Of a stretch of DNA of 6,410 bases, positions 6,369 to 6,410 are shown piece by piece. The translations under genes and the position numbers were made by a program. Below the pieces are notes generated by a model. That model was not told the DNA's origin. It searched no databases and worked only from the letters and a program-made list of their open reading frames with translations. The stretch is from an uncultured Loktanella sp. (GTDB taxonomy: Bacteria > Pseudomonadota > Alphaproteobacteria > Rhodobacterales > Rhodobacteraceae): contig CAJXTP010000173.1 of NCBI GenBank assembly GCA_913061335.1, positions 1 through 6,410 of the forward strand, written 5' to 3'. The number at the start of each line of letters is the position of its first letter. Within the stretch, counting starts at the first letter, position 1.

Positions 6369-6410
6369 CTGTCTCTTATACACATCTGACGCTGCCGACG
6401 AATAGAGAGG
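6369..6410. other. Untrimmed Illumina Nextera adapter with i5 index (non-genomic)
   Basis: Bases 6369-6387 are CTGTCTCTTATACACATCT, the 19-bp Tn5 mosaic end. Bases 6388-6401, GACGCTGCCGACGA, complete the reverse complement of the Nextera read-1 transposase adapter. Bases 6402-6409, ATAGAGAG, are the reverse complement of CTCTCTAT, the i5 index known as 502. Base 6410 (G) agrees with the first base of the next adapter segment. All four parts appear in the order expected for read-through of a short insert, so this is library artefact and not a genomic mobile element. One or two bases at the 6369 boundary could be native by coincidence. Confidence 0.97.

Noticed and set aside
6369..6387. A transposon end (Tn5-like mosaic end) as a genomic mobile element
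   Set aside because: It continues into the Nextera adapter and an i5 index, so it is library-derived and not an insertion.

Overview
The window looks like chromosome from an alphaproteobacterium of the Rhodobacteraceae (marine Roseobacter-type). The grounds are the protein sequences: an ATP12-type F1 assembly factor, an RluC-family enzyme with a glycine-rich insertion, and an Aap-type general amino acid ABC transporter. The moderate GC content fits too. The placement comes from recognising these proteins, not from a search. All genes are on the + strand and tightly packed, and the left end begins inside a gene.

Region 1 (1-3009) is a housekeeping run. It holds the 3' end of rarA (stalled-fork AAA+ ATPase), crcB/fluC (fluoride channel), an RluC-family 23S rRNA pseudouridine synthase, a HAD phosphatase of the phosphoglycolate phosphatase type, and an ATP12 chaperone for F1-ATPase assembly. 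crcB/rluC overlap by 4 nt, the HAD/ATP12 genes share 1 nt, and the other junctions are 1 or 31 nt, so this is probably one transcription unit. The genes share no obvious pathway.

Region 2 (3010-3242) is a 233-nt non-coding stretch that should carry the control region of the transporter operon. I see a candidate sigma70-type promoter, a palindrome just upstream of its -35 box, a 6-codon reading frame behind a strong Shine-Dalgarno sequence, two tandem 20-bp repeats, an 18-nt inverted repeat, and the aapJ ribosome binding site.

Region 3 (3243-6368) is the start of an aapJQMP operon. It has the periplasmic binding protein aapJ, a GC-rich terminator-like hairpin, a short leader with alternative hairpins, the permease aapQ, and the 5' part of the second permease aapM. 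The ATPase gene aapP would follow but is outside the window. The hairpin after aapJ would let the binding protein be made in excess over the membrane subunits.

Region 4 (6369-6410) is not genomic DNA. It matches the Illumina Nextera transposase adapter, followed by eight bases matching the reverse complement of an i5 index (502, CTCTCTAT) and one base of the next adapter segment. The window therefore ends at a contig edge with untrimmed adapter, and the apparent stop of aapM at 6405 is an artefact. I found no mobile element, CRISPR array, tRNA or rRNA, and no evidence of an undescribed biological system. The main points for a second look are the adapter artefact and the regulatory structure around aapJ.
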